Source of the DNA: a virus
Virus record (IMG/VR): IMGVR_UViG_3300025151_000255
Location: 1 to 26,298 of that record
DNA: 26,298 nucleotides
Reading direction: 5' to 3' (one strand)
Shown: in pieces, positions 8,624 to 14,316 of the stretch
Layout: every line of letters starts with the position of its first letter
Position numbering within the stretch: position 1 is the stretch's first letter
Made by a program: the position numbers and the translations under genes
Notes under the pieces: generated by a model
What the model was told of the DNA's origin: nothing
Database searches by the model: none
What the model saw: the letters and a program-made list of their open reading frames with translations, nothing else

Positions 8624-8814
8624 CTTCCCAAGCAGAGAAAATAAATCGTCTCGATAAAGAGGTGGCATTGATCAAAAAAGATATCCAATTAATTATGAAT
8701 AACCACCTCGCCCATATTCAGAACGACCTAAGCCGTATCAACAAAGTTTTATGGTCGGTCGGTTTCTTACTTTTAACCCACCTCGTCATTTTAGTAAAAG
8801 ACTTTATCTTTTAA
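8620..8814 (+). CDS. XhlA-like small membrane protein, 64 aa
   Basis: Residues 1-40 form a short coil ('INRLDKEVALIKKDIQLIMN', then 'NHLAHIQNDLSRINK'), followed by one membrane helix at about 43-62 ('VLWSVGFLLLTHLVILV'). This coil-then-TM build and the 'DLSRINKVLW' junction resemble the hemolysin XhlA family (PF10779), small proteins that accompany holins. Here it lies at the end of the tail block and one gene block before the lysis genes, so a membrane-lysis accessory role is plausible but unproven. Start: ATGA overlap with the previous stop. Confidence 0.65.
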   Translation: MTSQAEKINRLDKEVALIKKDIQLIMNNHLAHIQNDLSRINKVLWSVGFLLLTHLVILVKDFIF

Positions 8815-8893
8815 TAACGTTTTATAACTTCTTGTTTCCAAGAGTAACAAACGAATTTAGATAAAAATTTTTTTTACATAAAATAATTATAAA

Positions 8894-9595
8894 GTGAAAA
8901 TACTCATTTTAAGTGATACCCACTTCCCGGCACAGCATTTAGACTATTGGTCATATATTAAAAAGATCAAAGCTTTAACTAAATGGGATAAGATAATTCA
9001 TATCGGAGATCTTGTTGATTTCTCGAGTGTAACTTTTCATTCCGTTAGTGGTGAAACAGATAACCCTACTACTGAAGTAGAAAAAGCAAAGGTACAAATT
9101 AGGAAACTAGAAAAACTATTTCCTAAAATGGATATCCTTTACGGCAATCATGATATCCGGGTTATTAGAAAAGCAGAAAGTTTTGGTATTCCCCGAAGCT
9201 TTTTAAAAGATCTTAATAAAATGTTTGAGATCAGAGCTAAATGGAAATGGCATGATAAGTTAATAGTTAAGCTCAAGAACGGAAACAATGTTTTTTTTAC
9301 ACATCATTTTAAAGCAAGTGTTGTTCAAAGTTCTAAAGAGTTAGGTTGTTCGCTCGTTGTTGGTCATCAACACACTAAAAGCGAATTAACTAATTGGAGT
9401 TCGCCTACTTCTCTAAATTTTGCTATGTGCGTTGGGTCTAGTATCAATCCAAAAGCAGAGAATTTTCGCTATTCAAAAAATTTTATTAAGAGACCCATTA
9501 TCTCTGTAGCGAGTATCGGATATGTAGGTTTTTGTCAGCCCTGTATTCATACAATGCCTTTAGATAGTAGAGGTCGCTGGACAGGCAAAGTATGA
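8894..9595 (+). CDS. Calcineurin-like metallophosphoesterase
   Basis: A 233-residue protein with the complete dinuclear metal-site signature in order: D8-T-H10, G38-D39, G84-N-H-D87, H137/H138 ('FFTHHFK') and G157-H-Q-H160. This marks a calcineurin-like phosphoesterase that cleaves phosphomono- or diester bonds with two metal ions. The substrate is unknown; phage relatives are often grouped with nucleic-acid or nucleotide phosphatases. It starts with GTG at 8894 after the only gap (79 nt, AT-rich) in the plus-strand late block. Its stop overlaps the next ATG (ATGA at 9592). No signal peptide, so cytoplasmic. Confidence 0.9.
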   Translation: MKILILSDTHFPAQHLDYWSYIKKIKALTKWDKIIHIGDLVDFSSVTFHSVSGETDNPTTEVEKAKVQIRKLEKLFPKMDILYGNHDIRVIRKAESFGIPRSFLKDLNKMFEIRAKWKWHDKLIVKLKNGNNVFFTHHFKASVVQSSKELGCSLVVGHQHTKSELTNWSSPTSLNFAMCVGSSINPKAENFRYSKNFIKRPIISVASIGYVGFCQPCIHTMPLDSRGRWTGKV

Positions 9596-9855
9596 AAAAC
9601 AACGATATTTTAAGTCTAGCTTCACAGCTAGTAAACAACGACCGTAACGATCAACACGGAGACATAACACAAAATCACATCAATATTGCAAAGCTGTGGT
9701 CAGCCTACAAAGGCGTTGAATTTACAGCTCATGAAGTAGCAATCATGATGACACTTTTAAAGATAGCCAGAACAAAGCTAGGCAAAGTCAACCCGGACGA
9801 CTATGTGGACGCTTCTGGTTATATAGGTATAGCCGGGGAAATAGCGAGTGAATAA
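9592..9855 (+). CDS. DUF6378-like small phage protein
   Basis: An 87-residue protein. The sequence shows the pattern I associate with DUF6378: 'DRNDQHGDITQNHINIAKLW', then 'VAIMMTLLKIART' and a C-terminal 'DDYVDASGYIGIAGEIASE'. The conserved H, D, K-x-x-R and DxxGY positions suggest a helical fold reminiscent of small MazG/HisE-like proteins, but no activity can be claimed. It is translationally coupled to the phosphoesterase, and the lysozyme ATG follows its stop with no gap. Confidence 0.75.
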   Translation: MKNNDILSLASQLVNNDRNDQHGDITQNHINIAKLWSAYKGVEFTAHEVAIMMTLLKIARTKLGKVNPDDYVDASGYIGIAGEIASE

Positions 9856-10281
9856 ATGAATATTAAAGACAAAACAAAATTATCCGTACAGGAACATGAA
9901 GGCTATAGGCTGGAGCCGTACCGATGTACCGAAGGATTTCTCACAGGAGGCTGGGGACACAAAATATTAACCGGTGAAGAGGTTCCCACTACTAAAGAAG
10001 GCTGGGAAGAATTATTTAACAAAGACTTTGATAACGCTTGGAGTCAAATGGAACAGCTCTGTGATACTCATAACTTACCAGAGAATGAAGAAATGATGTC
10101 AATTTTATGCGAGATGATCTTCCAGCTTGGTTTTGCGGGTGTCTCTAAATTTAAAATGATGATCAAAGCTCTACAAGAAAGCAATATGGAAGAAGCCAGC
10201 AATCAAATGAAAGACTCTAGGTGGTATGTTCAAACACCAAATAGATGTATCGCTCTATCTGAAAGAATGAGGTACGCATAA
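9856..10281 (+). CDS. GH24 endolysin (T4-type lysozyme)
   Basis: A 141-residue muramidase that hydrolyses peptidoglycan glycan strands during lysis. The active-site segment aligns with T4 lysozyme: E15 (T4 Glu11) in 'HEGYRLEPYRCTEGF', Cys24 at the T4 Asp20 position, T30 (T4 Thr26) and 'GGWGH' up to H35. Cys at that position occurs in other phage GH24 enzymes and is compatible with activity. No signal peptide or SAR segment is present, so export needs the holin encoded next. Its TAA overlaps the holin ATG (10279-10283). The length is a little below the 160-165 residues of T4 lysozyme. Confidence 0.88.
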   Translation: MNIKDKTKLSVQEHEGYRLEPYRCTEGFLTGGWGHKILTGEEVPTTKEGWEELFNKDFDNAWSQMEQLCDTHNLPENEEMMSILCEMIFQLGFAGVSKFKMMIKALQESNMEEASNQMKDSRWYVQTPNRCIALSERMRYA

Positions 10282-10670
10282 TGTGGGGAATGTTATTAAA
10301 ACCCTTGATAGGTGTTGCCGGGGAAACAATCAAAGGCTTCGTCCAGACAAAAAAGTTAAAAAGCGAAACTAAAATAGCTGAGATAAAAGCTGAAAAGAAG
10401 AGATTAGAAGACATCGCTAACGGAAAAATACAATGGGAGCAAAGCGCAGTAGATCAAATGCAAGGGAGCTGGAAAGACGAACTAATTTTAATATGCCTAT
10501 TGGTTCCAGCGGTGGCAGTCTTCGTTCCCGGGTGGACAGAACATATACAAAAAGGCTTTGAGGCACTGCATAGTCTCCCAAGCTATTATACGAATTTATT
10601 ATATATTTCGTGTTGCGCCTCATTTGGAATTAAGGGAGCTTCTGGAGCTATGAAACTACTGAAAAAATAA
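10281..10670 (+). CDS. Holin, GTA_holin_3TM-like
   Basis: A 129-residue membrane protein. A short hydrophobic N-terminus ('MWGMLLKPLIGVAGETI') is followed by a charged coil (about 22-60), the motif 'QGSWKDEL' and two membrane helices at about 68-84 and 101-118. The 'SWKDE' before the second hydrophobic segment and the C-terminal 'ASFGIKGASG' match what I know of the three-TM holin family PF11351. Role: holes in the inner membrane that let the soluble lysozyme reach the wall. Its position directly after the endolysin supports this. TAATG with both neighbours. Confidence 0.82.
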   Translation: MWGMLLKPLIGVAGETIKGFVQTKKLKSETKIAEIKAEKKRLEDIANGKIQWEQSAVDQMQGSWKDELILICLLVPAVAVFVPGWTEHIQKGFEALHSLPSYYTNLLYISCCASFGIKGASGAMKLLKK

Positions 10671-10921
10671 TGGCTACATATAAAGGAAAAAAAGTAACGC
10701 TCAATAAGCCAACCCAAGGCGATATAAAAAAATTTAAGGTTTTCGTCCGAGACCCTAGTACCGGAAGAGTAAAGAAAATTAACTTTGGAGCTAAAGGAAT
10801 GTCTATAAAGAAAAATAATCCTAAAGCTAAAAAGAGTTATTGCGCTAGAAGTGGCGGAATAAAAAATACAAATAACAAACTTAGTGCAAACTATTGGAGT
10901 AGGAGAGCTTGGAACTGTTAG
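10670..10921 (+). CDS. Small basic phage protein with C-terminal 'YWSRRAW' motif, 83 aa
   Basis: A Lys/Arg-rich protein starting 'MATYKGKKVTLNKPTQGDIK'. It continues with 'KVFVRDPSTGRVKKINFGAKG' -type strands, a charged middle ('MSIKKNNPKAKKSYCARSGG') and 'NYWSRRAWNC' at the end. I recall close pattern matches in marine phages, with FGD-x-x-M-x-I-K in the middle and a YWSC-x-x-W end, and without assigned function. This copy reads 'FGAKGM' where others have FGDPNM. Its basic charge suggests nucleic-acid or virion association. The ATG overlaps the holin stop (TAATG). Confidence 0.72.
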   Translation: MATYKGKKVTLNKPTQGDIKKFKVFVRDPSTGRVKKINFGAKGMSIKKNNPKAKKSYCARSGGIKNTNNKLSANYWSRRAWNC

Positions 10922-10922
10922 C

Positions 10923-11552
10923 GTGGTAGCAACCATAACACAGGATATTATAAATTGGTCTAAGACCTTAATTGAGAAACCTAATAAACACTTAGGTAAT
11001 CTCCCTACTTGCCCGTATGCGAGACAATGTAGATTACAAAATACATTTAAAGTTGAAGAAGTTCACAGCTCTGATGAGCTGATGCCTTTAGTTGTTTCGT
11101 GGGCTAATAAACTTAAAAGAACTAAATACAGAATTGTAGTTATAGGCTGTTCTGATCTTTCACTATCAGCTGAAGAATTATCAGCAAGTGTAGAAGCTCT
11201 TAATTTTGTTTATATGCCTAAAGACTGCTATCTCATGGCTTCTCACCCGGGGTCTGGAGATGATGACATTGATTTCCTGTATGACTCGGGTTTTCAATCA
11301 CATAACGAGTTTTCTATGGTCTTGATACAAAGATATCAAGATTTAGAAGAGGCTTCCGATAAACTTAAAAAGATAGGTTATTACAAGTTTTGGGAGTCGG
11401 AATACTACAAAGAAACAGTCGAACACCGACATAATTTACAAAGGAGAATAAATCAGATGCGTGGAATGAAAAAAACAGCAAAAAAAGTAAACGGCAAAAT
11501 GAACCCTATGATGAAAAAGGGTAAGAAAAAAACAAAAAAGAAAAAGAAATAA
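10923..11552 (+). CDS. Hypothetical protein, 209 aa, with CPYA-x-x-C motif and poly-Lys tail
   Basis: I chose the GTG at 10923, two bases after the previous stop, although a GTG at 10884 would add 13 residues and overlap. Near the N-terminus are 'TQDIINWSKTLIEKPNKHLG' and 'LPTCPYARQCRLQNTF'. A central region follows with 'YRIVVIGCSDLSLSAEEL' and 'MPKDCYLMASHPGSG'. The last ~45 residues are strongly basic, ending in a run of lysines. I recall the PN-x-x-LG-x-x-P-x-CPYA-x-x-x-R pattern from uncharacterised marine phage and bacterial proteins. The paired cysteines could bind metal. The gene belongs to the run of Lys-rich genes after the holin. No function claimed. Confidence 0.65.
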   Translation: MVATITQDIINWSKTLIEKPNKHLGNLPTCPYARQCRLQNTFKVEEVHSSDELMPLVVSWANKLKRTKYRIVVIGCSDLSLSAEELSASVEALNFVYMPKDCYLMASHPGSGDDDIDFLYDSGFQSHNEFSMVLIQRYQDLEEASDKLKKIGYYKFWESEYYKETVEHRHNLQRRINQMRGMKKTAKKVNGKMNPMMKKGKKKTKKKKK

Positions 11553-11671
11553 TGCCTAGAAAATTATCTAGTAAGCAGAAAAAGCTAGCCAGATTAAGTC
11601 CCCCTCGGGATAAAATTACCGGTGCTGATTTTCAAAAGTTAAAAAATGCCAAAAAGAAAAACAAAAAGTAG
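11552..11671 (+). CDS. 39-aa basic microprotein (KLSSKQKKLARLSPPRDKITGADF type)
   Basis: Found by reading on from the TAATG junction at 11550-11554. It starts 'MPRKLSSKQKKLARLSPPRD', continues 'KITGADFQKLK' and ends Lys-rich at TAG 11669-11671. I recall the pattern KLS-x-KQK-x-x-A...PP-x-DKITGADF from several marine phage genomes, so I take this as a real, conserved gene despite its size. The last 26 nt overlap the next gene in another frame. Function unknown; strongly basic, possibly virion or DNA-associated. Confidence 0.72.
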   Translation: MPRKLSSKQKKLARLSPPRDKITGADFQKLKNAKKKNKK

Positions 11672-11831
11672 AGTCAACGAAGCTGGCAATTACACTAAGC
11701 CAACCATGAGAAAGAGATTATTTGAAAGAATAAAAGCTGGATCAAAGGGTGGCAAGCCGGGACAATGGAGCGGACGCAAAGCGCAAATGCTAGCAGTAGC
11801 TTATAAGAAAGCTGGTGGGGGATATAAATAA
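11646..11831 (+). CDS. 61-aa basic phage protein (NEAGNYTKP...GGYK type)
   Basis: A Lys/Arg/Gly-rich protein with 'VNEAGNYTKPTMRKRLFERI', then 'KAGSKGGKPGQWSGRKAQML' and a terminal 'AYKKAGGGYK'. This pattern (N-x-AGNYTKP-x-MRK-x-LF-x-x-IKAG-x-KGG-x-PGQWS-x-RKAQ) is familiar from marine phages and is highly conserved for so small a protein, but has no known function. A nucleic-acid or capsid role is possible from its charge. It starts inside the 39-aa ORF and its stop forms TAATG with the next gene. Confidence 0.78.
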   Translation: MPKRKTKSRVNEAGNYTKPTMRKRLFERIKAGSKGGKPGQWSGRKAQMLAVAYKKAGGGYK

Positions 11832-12067
11832 TGCCTCTTAAAAAATCTCAGAAGAGTCTAAAGAAATGGTCAAAACAGAAATGGAGAACCAAGTCTGGAA
11901 AGCCTTCAAAAGAGACAGGAGAAAGATATCTCCCAGAAAGCGTAATTAAAAAACTTTCTTCTAAAGAATATTCAGCTACGACAAGTAAGAAAAGAAGAGC
12001 CGGGGGAACAGGATCAAGAGCTAAATACTCTAAAAGAATTGCAAGGCTTGTTAGAAATGCCCGATGA
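11831..12067 (+). CDS. 78-aa basic phage protein (possibly DUF5872-type)
   Basis: This basic protein begins 'MPLKKSQKSLKKWSKQKWRT', then 'KSGKPSKETGERYLPESVIK' and ends in an Arg-rich tail with 'SRAKYSKRIARLVR'. The core K-W-x-x-Q-x-W-RT-x-x-GKPS...ERYLP...LS-x-x-E-x-x-AT is a widespread phage pattern; I believe databases call it DUF5872 but cannot check. Function unknown. It completes a run of adjacent small Lys/Arg-rich genes (10670-12067) coupled by TAATG or short overlaps. Confidence 0.75.
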   Translation: MPLKKSQKSLKKWSKQKWRTKSGKPSKETGERYLPESVIKKLSSKEYSATTSKKRRAGGTGSRAKYSKRIARLVRNAR

Positions 12068-12302
12068 AGACAAAGTAGAAATAGAGTGGTTTGACGCTTA
12101 CGAGATGAGTGCTGGTTGGCACGATCTTGAAGACGTTCTTAAAGTAAAACTGCCTATTATGAAAAGTCTAGGGTATGTCGTTAAAGAAACAAAAGAGTCT
12201 ATAACTATTTGCGCAGATAAAAACGCAGATCCTAAAGAAAAAGACCGGGGACGTTGTCAGATTATCCCTAAAGGTTGGATTAAGAAAACAAATCTCCTAT
12301 GA
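12057..12302 (+). CDS. Small acidic phage protein, 81 aa
   Basis: I took the ATG at 12057 over a TTG at 12039, because it gives an 11-nt overlap and the natural start 'MPDEDKVEIEWFDAYEMSAG'. The pattern 'VEIEWFDAYEMSAGWHDLED' followed by a C-terminal 'IPKGWIK' is one I recall from small phage proteins of unknown function (W-x-DA...GWHDL...IPKG-x-I). No membrane segment or enzyme motif. Its TGA overlaps the next ATG (ATGA at 12299). Confidence 0.7.
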   Translation: MPDEDKVEIEWFDAYEMSAGWHDLEDVLKVKLPIMKSLGYVVKETKESITICADKNADPKEKDRGRCQIIPKGWIKKTNLL

Positions 12303-12520
12303 TCAAAACATTCTTTTTAGTTGGTTATATCTGTAGTTATGCGATAGCTAACTATGTCGATCCTTTTTGTTTGTCATATTCTGAAGAATACCCCACTTAT
12401 GAAGAGTGCGAAAAAAGAATAACATATTTAGACGAACAAGCTTTAGCTATTAAGTCAGAAAGACTAACTAGCCACAATTTTAAATGTCTGATAACGTATG
12501 AAAAATCAGATACTTTTTAG
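12299..12520 (+). CDS. Small exported protein, 73 aa
   Basis: The N-terminal 'MIKTFFLVGYICSYAIANYV' looks like a signal peptide cut after an Ala. The mature part has three cysteines (in 'DPFCLSYSEEYPTYEECEKR' and 'NFKCLITYE') that could form disulfides in the periplasm. It is the last plus-strand gene of the late block, directly before the convergent minus-strand cassette. Family not recognised. Start from the ATGA overlap. Confidence 0.65.
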   Translation: MIKTFFLVGYICSYAIANYVDPFCLSYSEEYPTYEECEKRITYLDEQALAIKSERLTSHNFKCLITYEKSDTF

Positions 12521-12557
12521 AATTGAAAAATCAAATAAATAAACTATAGGTTTTATT

Positions 12558-12601
12558 GCCGGGTTTTCTCCGTTGTTTGGTTACTTTGGAATTAACCCGG
12601 C
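12558..12601. other. Inverted repeat GCCGGGTT/AACCCGGC enclosing an orphan leader copy
   Basis: GCCGGGTT (12558-12565) pairs perfectly with AACCCGGC (12594-12601) across a 28-nt loop. It lies between two convergent genes (12520 and 12607), where a transcription terminator is expected, but no U-tract follows on either strand, so an intrinsic terminator is doubtful. The loop holds most of a 21-nt repeat (12563-12583) found also at 13722-13742. Confidence 0.5.
12563..12583 (-). repeat. 21-nt direct repeat, copy 1 (orphan leader)
   Basis: Identical over 21 nt to 13722-13742 and nearly identical to 17928-17946. Read on the minus strand it contains TAACCAAACAACGGAGAAAA, an RBS-like leader that precedes an ATG at the other two copies. 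Here no ATG follows, so it is an orphan. With copy 2 it brackets the three-gene minus-strand cassette. Confidence 0.75.
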
Positions 12602-12606
12602 TCTAA

Positions 12607-13161
12607 CTAAGCGACTTCTCTCATAAAACGACGTTTCTTAACACCCCTTCTGGTAAAAGTCTTATCATGGGAATACCCAGCTTCCATAATGTAACTACCA
12701 TTTTCGACATCTTGAATATAAGTAACTAGCTTCTTTATGTTTTTATATAGGTAATTACAGTAAAATTCAGAACACTTTAGAACGAAACTTGGAAAGTTCC
12801 AATTTGTCGTCGCTGTGTATTGAATAGGATAGCCATTATAAATAACAGCTGGGATCAACCGTAGGGTAGGAGCCTCTTCAGAATTTGGTTTACTACCTTG
12901 ATATCTTTTTAATTTCTTATGATCAAAGTCTGGACGGAAACAAACTCTTCTAACCTCAAGAATTAAATTTCTATCCTTACCATTAAACCTTCCGCAAGGC
13001 TCCCCCACAATAACAACCCCTACTAATTTATAACCCGGAGCGTCAGCCCAGATACCATAACAGAATGATATTTGCATTTCTGGGACGGGGTCGTTATGTC
13101 TATGCCAACGAGCAACAAGCTCGTTAGCTAACTTTTTGTTAATTAATTTTATTTCAATCAT
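12607..13161 (-). CDS. GNAT-fold protein, Mom/XF1762-like (candidate DNA-modification or acyltransferase)
   Basis: A 184-residue protein whose order of motifs fits the Mom/XF1762 group of GNAT-like phage proteins: 'VARWHRHNDPVPEMQISFCY' (H20 and H22), 'LVGVVIVGEPCGRF' (residues about 46-59), 'LEVRRVCFRP' (E69, R71, R72), 'KCSEFYCNYL', and 'LVTYIQDVENGSYIMEAGY' (T147-Y148, E153-G155). Mom of phage Mu modifies adenines in DNA and blocks restriction. XF1762-like relatives are less characterised. I infer an acyl- or carbamoylmethyl-type transfer, with DNA modification as the most interesting option; an unrelated GNAT substrate is possible. It is the last gene of a minus-strand cassette and overlaps the 28-aa ORF by 8 nt. 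Confidence 0.65.
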   Translation of the reverse strand: MIEIKLINKKLANELVARWHRHNDPVPEMQISFCYGIWADAPGYKLVGVVIVGEPCGRFNGKDRNLILEVRRVCFRPDFDHKKLKRYQGSKPNSEEAPTLRLIPAVIYNGYPIQYTATTNWNFPSFVLKCSEFYCNYLYKNIKKLVTYIQDVENGSYIMEAGYSHDKTFTRRGVKKRRFMREVA

Positions 13162-13240
13162 CGAACATCATCTTTACAAAATATAAACTAAATCCGATTA
13201 CCCCAATATGAACAAAGGTAGTTAAAGCTATCTCAAACAT
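13154..13240 (-). CDS. 28-aa membrane microprotein
   Basis: Found by following the TAATG at 13242-13238 (minus strand). It starts 'MFEIALTTFVHIGVIGFSLY', continues 'FVKMMFDD' and stops at TGA 13156-13154. Almost the whole peptide is one membrane helix with an acidic C-terminus. Its ATG overlaps the upstream stop, and its own end overlaps the start of the Mom-like gene by 8 nt, so it is framed as a true cistron. A G-rich stretch (GGGGG) lies 6-10 nt before the ATG. Function unknown. Confidence 0.6.
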   Translation of the reverse strand: MFEIALTTFVHIGVIGFSLYFVKMMFDD

Positions 13241-13719
13241 TAAAAACCCCCGTTTCGTATCGTGCTAGGGTGTCCGTCTTCAAAAGCTTCCAGCGCATAA
13301 TCTCGACTAGATACTTCGCTATCTAAATATTCTTCACGACTTATAAAATCTAAATAAAGATAATAGCCTTTATCTATTTCATGCGGATAATAAAACAGTT
13401 CCAATATCCGTTCTGCATGATAAGCCCACCAAAAAGAAAACCCGGTATTAAACTTTTGCGGGTAACTAGATGATGCGTGATCCACATAATCATATTCAGT
13501 TCGCATTACATAAATCGGAAATGAAAAAAATGAATATTTAAAAAAAGTTTTAATATAAGAAATAATAAAACTCATACGATTTAAATTTCTTGAAAGAAAT
13601 CTAGGGAATTTGTAAGTGTTAAAATAACTAAACTTAAAAATTCTAAAACCACATAGCCAAGAATGACTGACTTCACTAGGTAGTATAAATATATTTAGGT
13701 ACTTGCCGTATATTTTCAT
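13240..13719 (-). CDS. Hypothetical aromatic-rich protein, 159 aa
   Basis: I do not recognise a family. The protein is very rich in Phe, Tyr and Ser. The N-terminal half holds 'YIKTFFKYSFFSFPIYVMRT', which could dip into a membrane but is not a clean TM. The C-terminal half is polar, with 'FWWAYHAERILELFYYPHEI' and an acidic tail. It is first in the minus-strand cassette and is preceded by the conserved leader (13722-13742), which provides GGAGA four to five bases before the ATG. Composition differs from its neighbours, suggesting an accessory gene. Confidence 0.6.
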   Translation of the reverse strand: MKIYGKYLNIFILPSEVSHSWLCGFRIFKFSYFNTYKFPRFLSRNLNRMSFIISYIKTFFKYSFFSFPIYVMRTEYDYVDHASSSYPQKFNTGFSFWWAYHAERILELFYYPHEIDKGYYLYLDFISREEYLDSEVSSRDYALEAFEDGHPSTIRNGGF

Positions 13720-13721
13720 TT

Positions 13722-13742
13722 GTTTTCTCCGTTGTTTGGTTA
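13722..13742 (-). repeat. 21-nt direct repeat, copy 2 (leader/RBS of the 13719 gene)
   Basis: Perfect match to 12563-12583. On the minus strand it reads TAACCAAACAACGGAGAAAA and ends just before the ATG at 13719, supplying the Shine-Dalgarno GGAGA. It acts as the 5' leader of the cassette. Confidence 0.78.
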
Positions 13743-13996
13743 TGATTTAATGTATCAAATTTTCACAAAAAGTAACACTTTTTTTTGACACAAAAGTACA
13801 CAAACAGTAAGAAAAAACGTTGTTTATTAGGGCTTACACATTATTACCAAGACTGTGAAACCCTTGATTTTTGGGAAAAGTAGCGATTATTGTGCCTTTT
13901 TATGACACATAACGTTTCATTATTTCTCATTATTTCTCAATAACTTTTTATAACTGTTACGCTATGTGTAATAAAAATTGACACACTTTTGACACA
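13743..13996. promoter_or_regulatory. Noncoding region with repeated TGACACA words; candidate attP arm or operator region
   Basis: No ORF is evident in about 250 bp. Four plus-strand TGACACA copies lie at 13786, 13903, 13979 and 13990, the last two exactly 11 bp apart (one helical turn). A perfect 10-nt tandem repeat TCATTATTTC lies at 13917-13936. GTTACGCTAT (13956-13965), followed by GTGTAAT, resembles the operator-like sites beside the repressor gene. The region precedes the 13719 gene on the minus strand and lies close to the tRNA and integrase. Integrase arm sites, repressor operators and a minus-strand promoter are all possible; no clean -35/-10 pair stood out. Confidence 0.45.
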
Positions 13997-14164
13997 CTAA
14001 AGAGTTCTTCTAATGTGATTTGGGAAACGACCTTCTTCTTTGAAGGTCATGTAAGCGGAGTACCAATCTTCCTTGTATTCGTTCTGACAAAAATCTTTCA
14101 GAGCTTTGTCTGTAGTAGGTTCCATACAAAAAAGATTTTTTAAAGTTTCAAAAATCTGACCCAT
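13997..14164 (-). CDS. 55-aa hypothetical protein between tRNA-Thr and the attP-like region
   Basis: The minus-strand ATG at 14164 is preceded by a strong Shine-Dalgarno (AGAAAGGAATTTATC-ATG). The product begins 'MGQIFETLKNLFCMEPTTDK', then 'ALKDFCQNEYKEDWYSAYMT' and ends 'FKEEGRFPNHIRRTL'. It has two cysteines, is acidic to neutral with a basic end and has no TM. 'W-x-x-A-x-M-TF-x-x-EGRFP-x-H-IRR' looks like a folded helical protein. Family not recognised. An integration-related or small regulatory role is suggested only by location. Confidence 0.62.
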   Translation of the reverse strand: MGQIFETLKNLFCMEPTTDKALKDFCQNEYKEDWYSAYMTFKEEGRFPNHIRRTL

Positions 14165-14241
14165 GATAAATTCCTTTCTTAGAAAAGTATAACAAACAGA
14201 TCTTTAAATTTTCGTATGTTAGTTTAACAGAGGAGCTATGC

Positions 14242-14316
14242 TGGTGCTGACGAGAAGAATTGAACTTCCGACTTCTATCTTACCAAGATAGCACTCTACC
14301 ACTGAGTTACGCCAGC
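14242..14316 (-). tRNA. tRNA-Thr (anticodon GGT), complete with encoded CCA
   Basis: Read on the minus strand, GCTGGCG pairs with CGTCAGC (one G-U), followed by ACCA. The D-arm is ACTC-AGTGGTA-GAGT. The anticodon arm CTATC-TTGGTAA-GATAG gives anticodon GGT (Thr, reading ACC/ACU). The T-arm is GGAAG-TTCAATT-CTTCT (one G-U). All cloverleaf parts and the TTCAA T-loop are intact. Its first base follows the integrase TGA directly. It may be a functional phage tRNA that shares the integrase transcript, or part of the attachment site; being complete, it is not a typical 3'-end attP fragment. Confidence 0.93.

Noticed and set aside
8815-8893. Promoter before the metallophosphoesterase (TTTACA near 8873, TATAAA near 8888)
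   Set aside because: Spacing between the two words is far too short for a sigma70 promoter; the gap is simply AT-rich.
10217-10936. Minus-strand ORFs over lysozyme, holin and the basic 83-aa gene
   Set aside because: The plus-strand genes are clear family members and occupy the same DNA.
12558-12601. Simple intrinsic terminator between convergent genes
   Set aside because: The stem has a 28-nt loop and no U-tract on either side, so I list it only as an inverted repeat.
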